The notes: a model not told the origin generated them from the sequence alone. A DNA stretch of 7,440 nt from Phycisphaerales bacterium (GCA_019747615.1 JAIEQQ010000397.1:1-7440); one strand, 5' to 3'; counted from the stretch's first letter, positions 1 through 6,550 are shown. A program made the numbers and translations.

Positions 1-189
1 GACGCACTCGCCGCCGAAGGCTGGGACCCCGCCTTCGGCGCTCGCCCGCTCAAGCGCGTCATCCAGCAACGCCTGGAGAACCCGCTGGCCTCGCGCCTGC
101 TGGCCGGTGAGTTCGTCGCGGGCCAGACAATCAAGGTCGATGCGCAAGGCGACGCGCTGACATTCAGCGTCGGCGACGCGGCCGCATAA
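1..189 (+). CDS. clpB: ClpB-type disaggregase, C-terminal fragment
   Basis: Only the last 62 codons and the TAA stop lie in the window; the gene enters from the left edge. ClpB is a cytoplasmic AAA+ ATPase hexamer that works with DnaK to pull proteins out of aggregates. The fragment is the small C-terminal subdomain of the second ATPase module. The sensor-2 stretch is clear: G7[12 protein letters not shown], where the arginine of GAR (fragment residue 15) contacts nucleotide in this family. It is followed by a helix with Q-Q-R-L-E-N-P-L-A and the closing strand motif around L-A-G-E-F. ClpA and ClpC share this architecture, but the IQQ..ENPLA wording fits ClpB best. The protein ends in a short Ala-rich tail, as is usual. 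The convergent protease gene begins its stop codon 12 bases further on, and no terminator hairpin is visible between them. Confidence 0.87.
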   Translation, partial: DALAAEGWDPAFGARPLKRVIQQRLENPLASRLLAGEFVAGQTIKVDAQGDALTFSVGDAAA

Positions 190-201
190 CTCCGCGATCA
201 A

Positions 202-1749
202 TCACTCCGCCAGGAAGAAGCGGAAGATCAGCAGCACCAGCACGCCCACCAGCGCGTTGTTCATCGCGTGCGCCACCATCGGCGCGATCAGCGAGCCGCG
301 CCAGTGCCGCAGGAACGCGAACATCGTCCCCAGCGTGAACACCGGCAGCATCAGATACACCGGGTACGGGTGAACGATCGTGAAACACACCGAGCTCAGC
401 AGCATCGCCAAGATCGGCACCGTCCGCGGCGACAGTTGCCGGAACAGCCCACCTCGAAACACCAGCTCCTCGGTGATCGGCGCCCACAGCGTCATCAGCG
501 CAAACAGCATCAAGACCGACACGACGTCGGCGTGAGCGAGCACCTCAGGGATCCGCATATTCGGCTCGCCCCGCGAGCCGAAGAGCAGCTCAACGATCGC
601 GCCGAGCATGACGGACACGAACACAGCGCAGATCAGCAGCGGGAACGCCGCGACCCAGCCCAAGACACCCCAGGCCGCTTCGCGGAGCACGCCTCGTCCG
701 CTGGTGAGGCCCAGCGTGCGCCGGTAGTCGCTCCACGAGACGCCTCGAATCATCGGATAGATCAACAGCAGCGCCGTGATCGCCCAGGGCACCGTGATGC
801 CCGCGAGCCCGACGACCGCCGAGTTCGGTGCCAGCGCCCGCGCGACGCCCAGCAGCAGCGCCATCGTCAGGAAGCACGCGATGAAGAGCGTCGCGATCTC
901 GACCGGCAGGCTGCCGCCCCGCGCAGGCGTCGGCGCAATCGGCGACTCCATCGCCAGGACCTTCATCCCCGGCTTGAATGCCAGCATCACCACCAGCAGT
1001 GCAACGCCCGCAATCAGAAGCCCGACAAACCCCGCGATGAACAGCAGCGAGAACGCGATGATGAACGCGCCACCATTGAGAAACTGCTTGCGCGCATCGG
1101 CCTTCGCCGGGTCGTTGAACGACAGCGTCAGCTCGCCAAGGAAGCCGTGGCGCTCTTTCAACAGCCGGGCCTCGAAGTCCGTGATCCCCGCGTCCTTCGC
1201 CGAGCCGGCCTCATACACGCGGCGCGCGACGGACATATCGCGCAGCAGATCATCCTCGTTGACGCCCTTGCTCTCGTCCTTCTCGCCCGTCGTCGCGTTC
1301 GTCGGCCCCTCCGCGGCGTCGTCCAGCGCCTTCATCGCCAGGTCTCGCGCCTTCTGATCCGTTCCCGCCGCCGAGCGGACAATCGCCTCGGCCATGCCCA
1401 GACGCGCCCGCTGAAGATCCGTCTTCGCCGCGGCGCGGAAGCCGTCAAGTGCTTGGATCGCCTGCTCCGGCTCGGTCGCAAACCGCAACATCATCTTGAT
1501 GTTCAGCGAGTCCATGTCAAAGCCCGGCGGCGCCAGCTCGCTCTTGCGCACAACGGTGCCATCCTCCGCAACAACGCGTTTGGCGTTTGTCGTCGGCGGT
1601 GCCGGGGCCTCTTCAAACAGCGTCAGTGCGCCCTGCTGCACCGCCACCACCAGCAACAAGCACGGCACAAACACCCACCACGCCAAGCGCGCAGCCCGCG
1701 ATGACCCAAAGTCCGGCACGCGATCACCGCTCGGCGTTGTCGTTTGCAT
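202..1749 (-). CDS. CPBP-family intramembrane metalloprotease with long N-terminal soluble segment
   Basis: 515 residues. The C-terminal third is a CPBP (Abi, Rce1-like) membrane protease domain. All three family motifs are visible: E427-E428-x3-R432 in EELVFR, F456-x3-H460, and H494-x3-N498. In Rce1-type enzymes these Glu, His and Asn residues form the active site inside the membrane. Hydrophobic helices lie roughly at 22-43, 226-258, 283-306, 312-333, 356-390, 407-425, 443-459, 462-480 and 496-513. Between the first and second helices sit about 180 mostly charged, helix-prone residues (45-224). That is much more than a minimal CPBP protein of 200-300 residues carries. The start is the ATG at 1749, preceded by GAAG at 5 bases and GGAG at 10. 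The substrate cannot be read from the sequence; family members act in CAAX-type processing, bacteriocin immunity or unknown roles. The gene lies 211 bases downstream of the PLP enzyme gene on the same strand. Confidence 0.88.
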   Translation of the reverse strand: MQTTTPSGDRVPDFGSSRAARLAWWVFVPCLLLVVAVQQGALTLFEEAPAPPTTNAKRVVAEDGTVVRKSELAPPGFDMDSLNIKMMLRFATEPEQAIQALDGFRAAAKTDLQRARLGMAEAIVRSAAGTDQKARDLAMKALDDAAEGPTNATTGEKDESKGVNEDDLLRDMSVARRVYEAGSAKDAGITDFEARLLKERHGFLGELTLSFNDPAKADARKQFLNGGAFIIAFSLLFIAGFVGLLIAGVALLVVMLAFKPGMKVLAMESPIAPTPARGGSLPVEIATLFIACFLTMALLLGVARALAPNSAVVGLAGITVPWAITALLLIYPMIRGVSWSDYRRTLGLTSGRGVLREAAWGVLGWVAAFPLLICAVFVSVMLGAIVELLFGSRGEPNMRIPEVLAHADVVSVLMLFALMTLWAPITEELVFRGGLFRQLSPRTVPILAMLLSSVCFTIVHPYPVYLMLPVFTLGTMFAFLRHWRGSLIAPMVAHAMNNALVGVLVLLIFRFFLAE

Positions 1750-1836
1750 CGGGTCTTCGCTCCGTGAATGGACCGTGGGTCAGTGATCGGCACAATCGTC
1801 TTGCGGATCGCCAGTGAATCCCGTGCCTTTGGGTAC

Positions 1837-1870
1837 CCCCTCTCTCCGAGAGGGGTCCGGCGCTTGCGCC
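1837..1870. terminator. Pair of hairpins in the gap between the PLP enzyme and protease genes
   Basis: The left arm CCCCTCTC (1837-1844) pairs perfectly with GAGAGGGG (1848-1855) across a 3-base loop. A second small hairpin, GGCG/CGCC around CTTG, follows at 1859-1870. The pair sits about 90 bases past the stop of the PLP enzyme gene, in its direction of transcription. No T-run follows on either strand, so this is at best a non-canonical terminator. It could instead be a leader structure of the protease mRNA. The rest of the 211-base gap (1750-1960) shows no gene and no clear promoter. Confidence 0.35.
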
Positions 1871-1960
1871 CTGCAAATGCCCGAGCTTCACCTTCAACCC
1901 GCAACAGTCACCCGGTGCGCTGAATCCCGCGTTCCGTCGCGCCGTATCTGAGTTCGGGCG

Positions 1961-3898
1961 TTATCGGGTCAGCTCGGCCATCTTCGGCTGCGCATCCACA
2001 TACCGCTGATGAACTTCCATGTAGTGCTTGCGGTAGATCGCGTCGATCTTGGCCGCGGCCGGGAACTTCGTGCTGAAGCCCTTGCTCGCGCCATCCAGCA
2101 CCAGCTCGCTGGCCTTGATCAGGTGCGCAATCAGCGTGCGCGGGTCCTCGATGCCGATCGAGATGCGCACCGTCGTCGGCTCGATACCCGCCGCCCGCAG
2201 CGCCTCGTTGCTCATTTCGCTGTGGCTGGTGATCGCCGGGCACAGCACGACGGTGTTCGTCTGGCCAAGGCTGACCTGATGCCCGAAGACCGGGTCCAGG
2301 CAATCGAAGAACCGCTTGAACGTCGTGCGATCAAACGGCGCCTTATCACCCTTGCCACCCTTGCCCTCAAAGTCGATCGTGAACAGCGGCGCCGGCAGGC
2401 CCAAATACATCACGCGCTCGCGCACCGCGGCGTTGTGGTTCCCCGGCACCGCGTTGCAGTTGACGTTGATCAACGGATGCGAGCCGAGCACCTCGGCCAT
2501 CGTCAGCGTGTTGATCGTCTTCTGCAGCACGCGCATCTCCAGCGTGTGCATGCCGTTGATCACCTCGTACGCCTTGTCCGCATCAAGGAATGCGCCCTTG
2601 ATGTAGTACACGTTCCAGAAGAGCGTCTCGTGCCCGTGCCACTCGCGGGGCGTGCCGTCAACATCCACGCCCATCACCTTGTCGTGCTTGCCCATGAACA
2701 TCCGCTCGTTACGTCCAATGACGCAGCCGGCGGTCGTGCCGCCCATGCCCGACAGGTCCTTGGTGTACGAGTGGATCACGAAGTCGGGGCGCTCCATCGG
2801 GTCCTTGCGGCGGAGCGGGCGATGCAGGAAGGGCGTGCCCACGGTGCTGTCGCAGAGCACGGTCATGCCGCGCTTGTGGGCCTCTTTACAGATCGCCGGG
2901 ACATCAAGACAATACCCGTGCGGGTTGCAGGGGCTCTCGAGGTACAGATAGACGTGCCGGCCTTCCTTGATGCGGTCGGCGTTCTCTTTCTTGACCTTGT
3001 CCAGCGCCTTGATGAAGTCCTTGGTCTCGTAGCCATCGAAGAAGTTGACGGAGATGTCCAGGTTCGAGGGCTTGGCCAGCCAATCGTGCATGAGCTGGTA
3101 GGTGCCGCCGTAGACGTTGCGCGACGACAGCACGATGTCGCGATAGCCCAGCAGGTGCGAGAGGATCGCATCGATGCCGGCCATGCCGCTGTTGAAGTTC
3201 CAGGCAAAGTACTCGCTGCTCAGCTCGCCGGCCTCGATATCCACGATGTGGTTCGCGAGGCTGACGTTCGTCGGGTTCAGCAGACGCGAGTAGACCTCGA
3301 GCATCAGCTCCTTGCCTTGGAACGCATCGTCCACCCACTCGGCGCACGCGTAGATGTACGTCGCCGTCCGCGTGATCACCGGCTTGGCGCTGAACAGCGC
3401 GGTGAGATTGTCAAAGACCGGGTACGGCCCGCGCGCCAGCCGCGCGCCCTGCGTCTTGACCACGCTCTGATACGTTGAGCGCCAGCCGTGCATCAGCGTG
3501 TCAAGCATCTTGGCCATCTGAAAGGCCAGGAACTTCTGGGCCGCGAACCGCGCCGCCCTGTCCTTGCGATCCAGCCCCGCCAGCTCCATCTGCAGCGCGT
3601 TCCACATCTGCTTCAGGTCCGCATGCCCCGAGTACACATGCTTTGCTAGGCCCGCCAGATGAACGCCGAATTCCGTGCTCGGGTCGATCCCGAAGTGCGC
3701 AAGCTGCTCGCTCACCAGCTCGTCAATGCTCCCGGCATCGGTCGTCTTCCGCCGGGGCGAGATCTCCCGCGCCAAGTCAAAGTCGCGAGTCACCACGCCC
3801 GCGGCCCGCGCCCGCTCCGCCGCGGCTCCATTGGCTGCCGGCGCATGCTTGCCGTTGGAACTGCCGGACTTGACCTTGACGCTGAGTGACTTGGCCAT
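1961..3898 (-). CDS. Cys/Met metabolism PLP-dependent enzyme (trans-sulfuration family), oversized
   Basis: 645 residues, against about 380-430 for the usual family member. The family (cystathionine gamma-synthase, cystathionine beta-lyase, O-acetylhomoserine sulfhydrylase, methionine gamma-lyase) handles sulfur amino acids in the cytoplasm. Landmarks appear in order: Y203-S-R205 with N-P-T, the neighbour-subunit phosphate contact; S237-G-M, the phosphate loop; Y263 in VYGGTY, stacking on the cofactor; N325 in ESPCNP; D350 in LCDSTVGTP, facing the pyridine nitrogen; K380 in HSYTK, the Schiff-base lysine; T557-S-H and R578 in VRISIGIED, the substrate-carboxylate arginine. All key residues are present, so it should be active. 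The extra length is mainly an N-terminal extension (about 1-155, its first 30 residues Ala/Lys-rich, then helical) plus a C-terminal tail after about 600. Which reaction it performs cannot be decided. The ATG at 3898 has AGGGAGG four bases upstream. Confidence 0.9.
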   Translation of the reverse strand: MAKSLSVKVKSGSSNGKHAPAANGAAAERARAAGVVTRDFDLAREISPRRKTTDAGSIDELVSEQLAHFGIDPSTEFGVHLAGLAKHVYSGHADLKQMWNALQMELAGLDRKDRAARFAAQKFLAFQMAKMLDTLMHGWRSTYQSVVKTQGARLARGPYPVFDNLTALFSAKPVITRTATYIYACAEWVDDAFQGKELMLEVYSRLLNPTNVSLANHIVDIEAGELSSEYFAWNFNSGMAGIDAILSHLLGYRDIVLSSRNVYGGTYQLMHDWLAKPSNLDISVNFFDGYETKDFIKALDKVKKENADRIKEGRHVYLYLESPCNPHGYCLDVPAICKEAHKRGMTVLCDSTVGTPFLHRPLRRKDPMERPDFVIHSYTKDLSGMGGTTAGCVIGRNERMFMGKHDKVMGVDVDGTPREWHGHETLFWNVYYIKGAFLDADKAYEVINGMHTLEMRVLQKTINTLTMAEVLGSHPLINVNCNAVPGNHNAAVRERVMYLGLPAPLFTIDFEGKGGKGDKAPFDRTTFKRFFDCLDPVFGHQVSLGQTNTVVLCPAITSHSEMSNEALRAAGIEPTTVRISIGIEDPRTLIAHLIKASELVLDGASKGFSTKFPAAAKIDAIYRKHYMEVHQRYVDAQPKMAELTR

Positions 3899-4449
3899 GG
3901 GGCCTCCCTGTGCATTGGATCATCGGCCGGGTACGCTCAAGCGCACTGGCCTCGACGTCAAGCATAGAGACCACAGCCCTCAACGCGGCGGCCAAGCCCG
4001 CAAATCCCTCACTCCAGCCCCCAAGCCCGTCCAGCATCCACCGGACACTCACACGATCGCCGCCAGCCGACTCGCCGCTCGCCTGTCATTTGACCAAGCG
4101 CTCCCTGCGAACAACCGGCGCACCACCTGTCGGTTGGCCGCCGCACCCGACAGCCCCCTCCCCCTCCAGCAAGCGCGCAACCGGCGCCGCGGCCGCCCAA
4201 GCGCCACCCCGCGCCGCCATTGAGTACCCCGCTCATCCACAGTTCGCAATCCCGCCAGAGCCCGCCCAGATGGCCAGTCCCCAGCCGTTGCGCACAGAAC
4301 ATCCACAACCGACAGACGCCTCTTACAACTACTACCAGCAATTCATTTCTATTGGATATACCAAGGCAAGATCCCACGCCCTCGCACGCACACCATCCCC
4401 TCGCAGATTCGCGGCAGGCCCGAGCCTGTCCACGTCATCCACAATCGAT
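3899..4449. other. 551-base gene-poor stretch upstream of the PLP enzyme gene
   Basis: No convincing gene was found. The + strand is strongly C-rich over G from about 3980 to 4260; in 4141-4200 I count 34 C and 14 G. A transcript leading into the PLP gene would therefore be G-rich. A relatively AT-rich patch lies at about 4318-4370. The motif ATCCACA occurs three times on the + strand, in 9-mers at 4233-4241 (TCATCCACA), 4299-4307 (ACATCCACA) and 4435-4443 (TCATCCACA). A short inverted repeat, CAGGC/GCCTG with a 4-base loop, lies at 4415-4428 just past the motB stop but has no T-run. The region should hold the promoter of the PLP gene and the 3' end of the motAB transcript. I could not pick a convincing -35/-10 pair: TTGACG at 3961-3956 on the minus strand has no good -10 partner. 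Confidence 0.5.
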
Positions 4450-5382
4450 TCACTTCTGGCGCTCGTTCGGATCTTGGCTATAGGGATCTGCCGGCATTTG
4501 CTCGTTGGTCTTGATGATCTCGACGCGCTGGTTGCTCCGCTTCTGCGCGTCGGTGTACACCGTCTGGCTCACGCGCTCGCCGTCAGAGCTCGACTTCACG
4601 CGGATCAACTGCGGCTCGATTCCTGCCGCGACCAGCGCCTCGGTGACCGCCAGTGCGCGATCAAACGCCAGCCGATGCCCACGCTTGATGTCCGCGGCGC
4701 CCTCGGGCGCTCCGGGGGCGGCGAGATTCGGACCAGCCCCAGACGTTCCACGGGCCTCCCAGGGGCTCACGTGCCCGCGCACCTCGATGACAAACCGCTG
4801 GCCCTTCACCGCTTTCACGAACGCTTCGATATCGTCCTTGGCCCGTCTGGACAGCATGCTTGAGCTGGTCTCAAAGACGACCGTCTCATTCTCGCCAATG
4901 AGCTGCGCGTCCTTCTGCGCGTTGGACTGGTCTTCCTCGCCAGCACCCTGTCCCTGTGAGCCGGGCATCGGCGTCATGCCGAGCTTCTCCTTGGCCCGCT
5001 TGCGCAGCGAGGCCTCGCCGGGGTTGGTGCCCTCAAGGTTCACCGGGCTGTTGAACGATTCGCGAATCGCCAGCACCGCGTCGAGCCATTGGTCCGACGC
5101 CGGCGAAGACGCCGCGGGCTGTCCGCCCTCGGGGTCGTTGGGGTTCACCGGTCCCTTGGCTTTGAGGCCCATGTTCATGGCCAGAAGAATGCAGAAGAAT
5201 CCCATCTGCAGCAGCGCGTTGTCGGCGAACGAGACGACCCATTCCGGTACGCCTTCTTCGTGCTCCTCATGGCCGCCACCATGGCCACCGCCGTGCCCGC
5301 CGTGCTTCGCGTGCTTTTCACCATGGTCGTCGTGGCCCTCGCCACCGCCCCCTCCGCCATGATGTTCGTCTTTGTCTGCCAT
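4450..5382 (-). CDS. motB: Flagellar motor stator protein MotB (OmpA-like domain) with His/Gly-rich N-terminus
   Basis: 310 residues from the ATG at 5382, chosen because GGAG sits six bases upstream; an in-frame TTG at 5400 would add six residues but has no such site. MotB forms the ion-conducting stator with MotA and anchors it to peptidoglycan. Residues 5-44 are very rich in His and Gly, with ten His, plus acidic residues. Then comes the MotB membrane signature: W48, and F52-A-D54 followed by a hydrophobic helix to about residue 71. D54 is the expected proton- or sodium-binding aspartate. A flexible linker (about 72-160) leads to an OmpA/MotB C-terminal domain (about 165-290) with G203-H204, R-A near 242 and N284-Q-R-V-E. 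The usual GHTD is GHVS here, so the peptidoglycan-contacting Asp is missing. The gene starts 62 bases after the motA stop on the same strand, which fits one transcript. Confidence 0.87.
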   Translation of the reverse strand: MADKDEHHGGGGGGEGHDDHGEKHAKHGGHGGGHGGGHEEHEEGVPEWVVSFADNALLQMGFFCILLAMNMGLKAKGPVNPNDPEGGQPAASSPASDQWLDAVLAIRESFNSPVNLEGTNPGEASLRKRAKEKLGMTPMPGSQGQGAGEEDQSNAQKDAQLIGENETVVFETSSSMLSRRAKDDIEAFVKAVKGQRFVIEVRGHVSPWEARGTSGAGPNLAAPGAPEGAADIKRGHRLAFDRALAVTEALVAAGIEPQLIRVKSSSDGERVSQTVYTDAQKRSNQRVEIIKTNEQMPADPYSQDPNERQK

Positions 5383-5392
5383 GCTCAGCTCC
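5383..5392 (-). promoter_or_regulatory. Ribosome binding site deciding the motB start
   Basis: On the minus strand GGAG occupies 5392-5389 and is followed by six bases before the ATG at 5382. This spacing favours that ATG over the in-frame TTG at 5400, whose upstream sequence lacks a purine-rich element. Confidence 0.65.
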
Positions 5393-5444
5393 GTCGACAA
5401 GGCGCCGTATGTGTCATTGCTCAGCGACCAAACTCACCCGTGCA

Positions 5445-6224
5445 TCACGCCGCGATGCCGAGCTTGCTTCGCATGACCGTCGGCACGAAGGCGAGCATGC
5501 GATCGGTGGTGACGCGCGGGTTGTCGCCCGCCTGGATGGACAAGATGCCCTGGATCACCATCTCGCGGGTGAGGATCTCCTCGCCGCTGCGAAGCGCGAG
5601 TCGATCGCCCATGGGCCCGGCGATGCAGTTGGCCATGACGGTTCCGTACATTGTCGCAACGACGGCGACCGCGAGCATCTGTCCCATGACCTCGATCGCG
5701 CCACCGAGCGCCGAGAACATACCGATCTGGCCGATCAGCGTCGCCGTCAGCGCGATGCCGGGGCCGTACACCTTGATGAGGTCAAAGAACTTCTTGCCCG
5801 CCTTGTGTCGCTCCTGCATGGCCAGCACTTCGAGCCGGAGCGTGGATTCGATGGAGTCCGACGCGACGCCGTCGATGGCCATCTTCAGGCCGCTCATCAG
5901 GAACGGGTCCTTGAGCTTGGCAACATCGCCCTCCAGCGAGAGGATGCCCTCGCGCCGGGCCTTCTCGGCCAGGTCGTTCATCTGCTTGATCACGTCCGCG
6001 GGGCTCTGGCCCTTGTGGAACAGGAAGGTCTTGATCCAGCCCGGGACATTCTTGAGCTTGTCCATCGGCATGGCCATGAGGATGACGGCGATAGTGCCGC
6101 CGACGACCATGATCGCGCCCTTCTCAGACCAAAGGGCCATGAGATTGCCGTGCGTCGCCTTCCAGAAGACGACGAAACAGACAATGGTCATCAAGAGCGA
6201 GCCGACAACGCTTCCCTTATCCAA
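5445..6224 (-). CDS. motA: Flagellar motor stator protein MotA (MotA/TolQ/ExbB family)
   Basis: 259 residues, the usual length for PomA/MotA proteins. It is an inner-membrane protein that, with MotB, couples ion flow to flagellar rotation. Four hydrophobic helices appear at about 5-21, 35-50, 143-164 and 171-195. A cytoplasmic loop between helices 2 and 3 carries ARREGILSLE (79-88), the charged segment that contacts the rotor protein FliG in studied homologues. The conserved proline of helix 3 is P145 (YGP). The TLIG and TMYG threonines (T152, T181) and P194 are present, as is the C-terminal GILSIQAGDNPR block. The common GMIGTLIG reads ALTATLIG here, a mild deviation. The start is TTG at 6224, supported by the purine tract GAGGAAGAGG ending six bases upstream and by alignment with family N-termini. 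motB follows 62 bases downstream, so the two are probably co-transcribed. Confidence 0.92.
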   Translation of the reverse strand: MDKGSVVGSLLMTIVCFVVFWKATHGNLMALWSEKGAIMVVGGTIAVILMAMPMDKLKNVPGWIKTFLFHKGQSPADVIKQMNDLAEKARREGILSLEGDVAKLKDPFLMSGLKMAIDGVASDSIESTLRLEVLAMQERHKAGKKFFDLIKVYGPGIALTATLIGQIGMFSALGGAIEVMGQMLAVAVVATMYGTVMANCIAGPMGDRLALRSGEEILTREMVIQGILSIQAGDNPRVTTDRMLAFVPTVMRSKLGIAA

Positions 6225-6435
6225 AGGCCACCTCTTCCTCTGTGCGATGCCCGTGTCTTTGAGTGTTCTCGATGCGCGAGCGAATGCGTGCTCGTGATCG
6301 CGCCCAGCCGATGTGCGGTGCGCTGCGGAAGTGATCGGCCCAACCGTCTACTCCGTCCACCCCATCGCGCGAGGCGCACAGGCTTGCCAATCCAGTCGGA
6401 CCCTCCCAATCGGGCAGGTCGTACACGCCGCTCAT
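6217..6435 (-). CDS. Possible small ORF (72 codons) overlapping the motA start
   Basis: An ATG at 6435 opens a 72-residue frame whose TAA overlaps the motA TTG start by eight bases (TTGGATAA). The first part of the product is acidic and Gly/Trp-containing (YDLPDWEGP near the start, then DGVDGWADHF). The last part is basic and Arg-rich, ending in TEEEVAFG. I recognise no family and see no membrane helix or motif. The first few codons have G or C at the third position, but the bias weakens later. The site upstream of the ATG (GGGCGTGGC) is a poor ribosome binding site. An in-frame ATG at 6594 would lengthen it to 125 residues but would run antisense to the start of tadA. It could be a coupled leader peptide of motA or a chance open frame; I lean slightly towards chance. 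Confidence 0.25.
   Translation of the reverse strand: MSGVYDLPDWEGPTGLASLCASRDGVDGVDGWADHFRSAPHIGWARSRARIRSRIENTQRHGHRTEEEVAFG
6225..6240 (-). promoter_or_regulatory. Ribosome binding site supporting the TTG start of motA
   Basis: On the minus strand GAGGAAGAGG lies at 6240-6231, leaving six bases before TTG at 6224-6222. No ATG or GTG in the motA frame lies near this site, so the rare TTG is the best start. Confidence 0.65.
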
Positions 6436-6550
6436 GCTGCCACGCCCAATAACCGCGTGGCCCATCGCAACAACCTGGTGGGAGGCCGTTCGTTGCCATG
6501 GGCCACTCGAACCAAGGCGGGCGCTCTGGTACGGGCGGATAACCTCCGGC
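6225..6550. other. 326-base region between divergent motA and tadA
   Basis: It must hold the promoters of motA (leftwards) and tadA (rightwards), but no clear -35/-10 pair stands out on either strand. It contains most of the weak 72-codon ORF. An imperfect inverted repeat lies at 6274-6303 (GCGCGAGC against GCTC and TCGCGC), inside the expected motA leader. I found no tRNA and no signal-recognition-particle RNA core. Confidence 0.4.

Noticed and set aside
268..1704. A 478-codon open frame on the + strand
   Set aside because: It lies antisense to the protease gene and its product is a run of Arg, Gln and His without a hydrophobic core, typical of a shadow frame in GC-rich DNA.
2009..3478. A 489-codon open frame on the + strand
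   Set aside because: It is fully antisense to the PLP enzyme gene, whose catalytic residues are all in order; the product has no recognisable domain.
3899..4100. A SAM or SAH riboswitch ahead of the PLP enzyme gene
   Set aside because: This would suit a sulfur amino-acid gene, but the minus-strand leader lacks the conserved cores of these riboswitches as far as I can read them.
4009..4377. A 122-codon minus-strand frame in the gene-poor stretch
   Set aside because: Its product is Cys, Trp and Gly-rich with no motif, helix pattern or ribosome binding site, and its composition reflects the strand skew of the region.
4413..4431. Inverted repeat after motB as its terminator
   Set aside because: The perfect stem is only 5 bp and no T-run follows, which is too weak to call.
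3886..4863. A 325-codon + strand frame spanning the gap and the end of motB
   Set aside because: It runs antisense into the OmpA-like domain of MotB and its product has no family features.
5383..5400. TTG at 5400 as the start of motB
   Set aside because: The ATG at 5382 has GGAG at six bases, while the TTG has no ribosome binding site and adds six residues of no evident value.
5089..6452. Two long overlapping + strand frames across the stator genes
   Set aside because: They are antisense to motA and motB, which have clear family motifs and ribosome binding sites; their products match nothing I recognise.
6505..6511. A T-loop-like TTCGAGT on the minus strand, suggesting a tRNA
   Set aside because: The flanking bases do not form the 5-bp T stem and no acceptor or anticodon arm is found around it.
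6300..6550. Possible signal-recognition-particle RNA next to tadA
   Set aside because: In some bacteria that RNA gene neighbours tadA, but the conserved GGAAG-type core is absent on both strands here.
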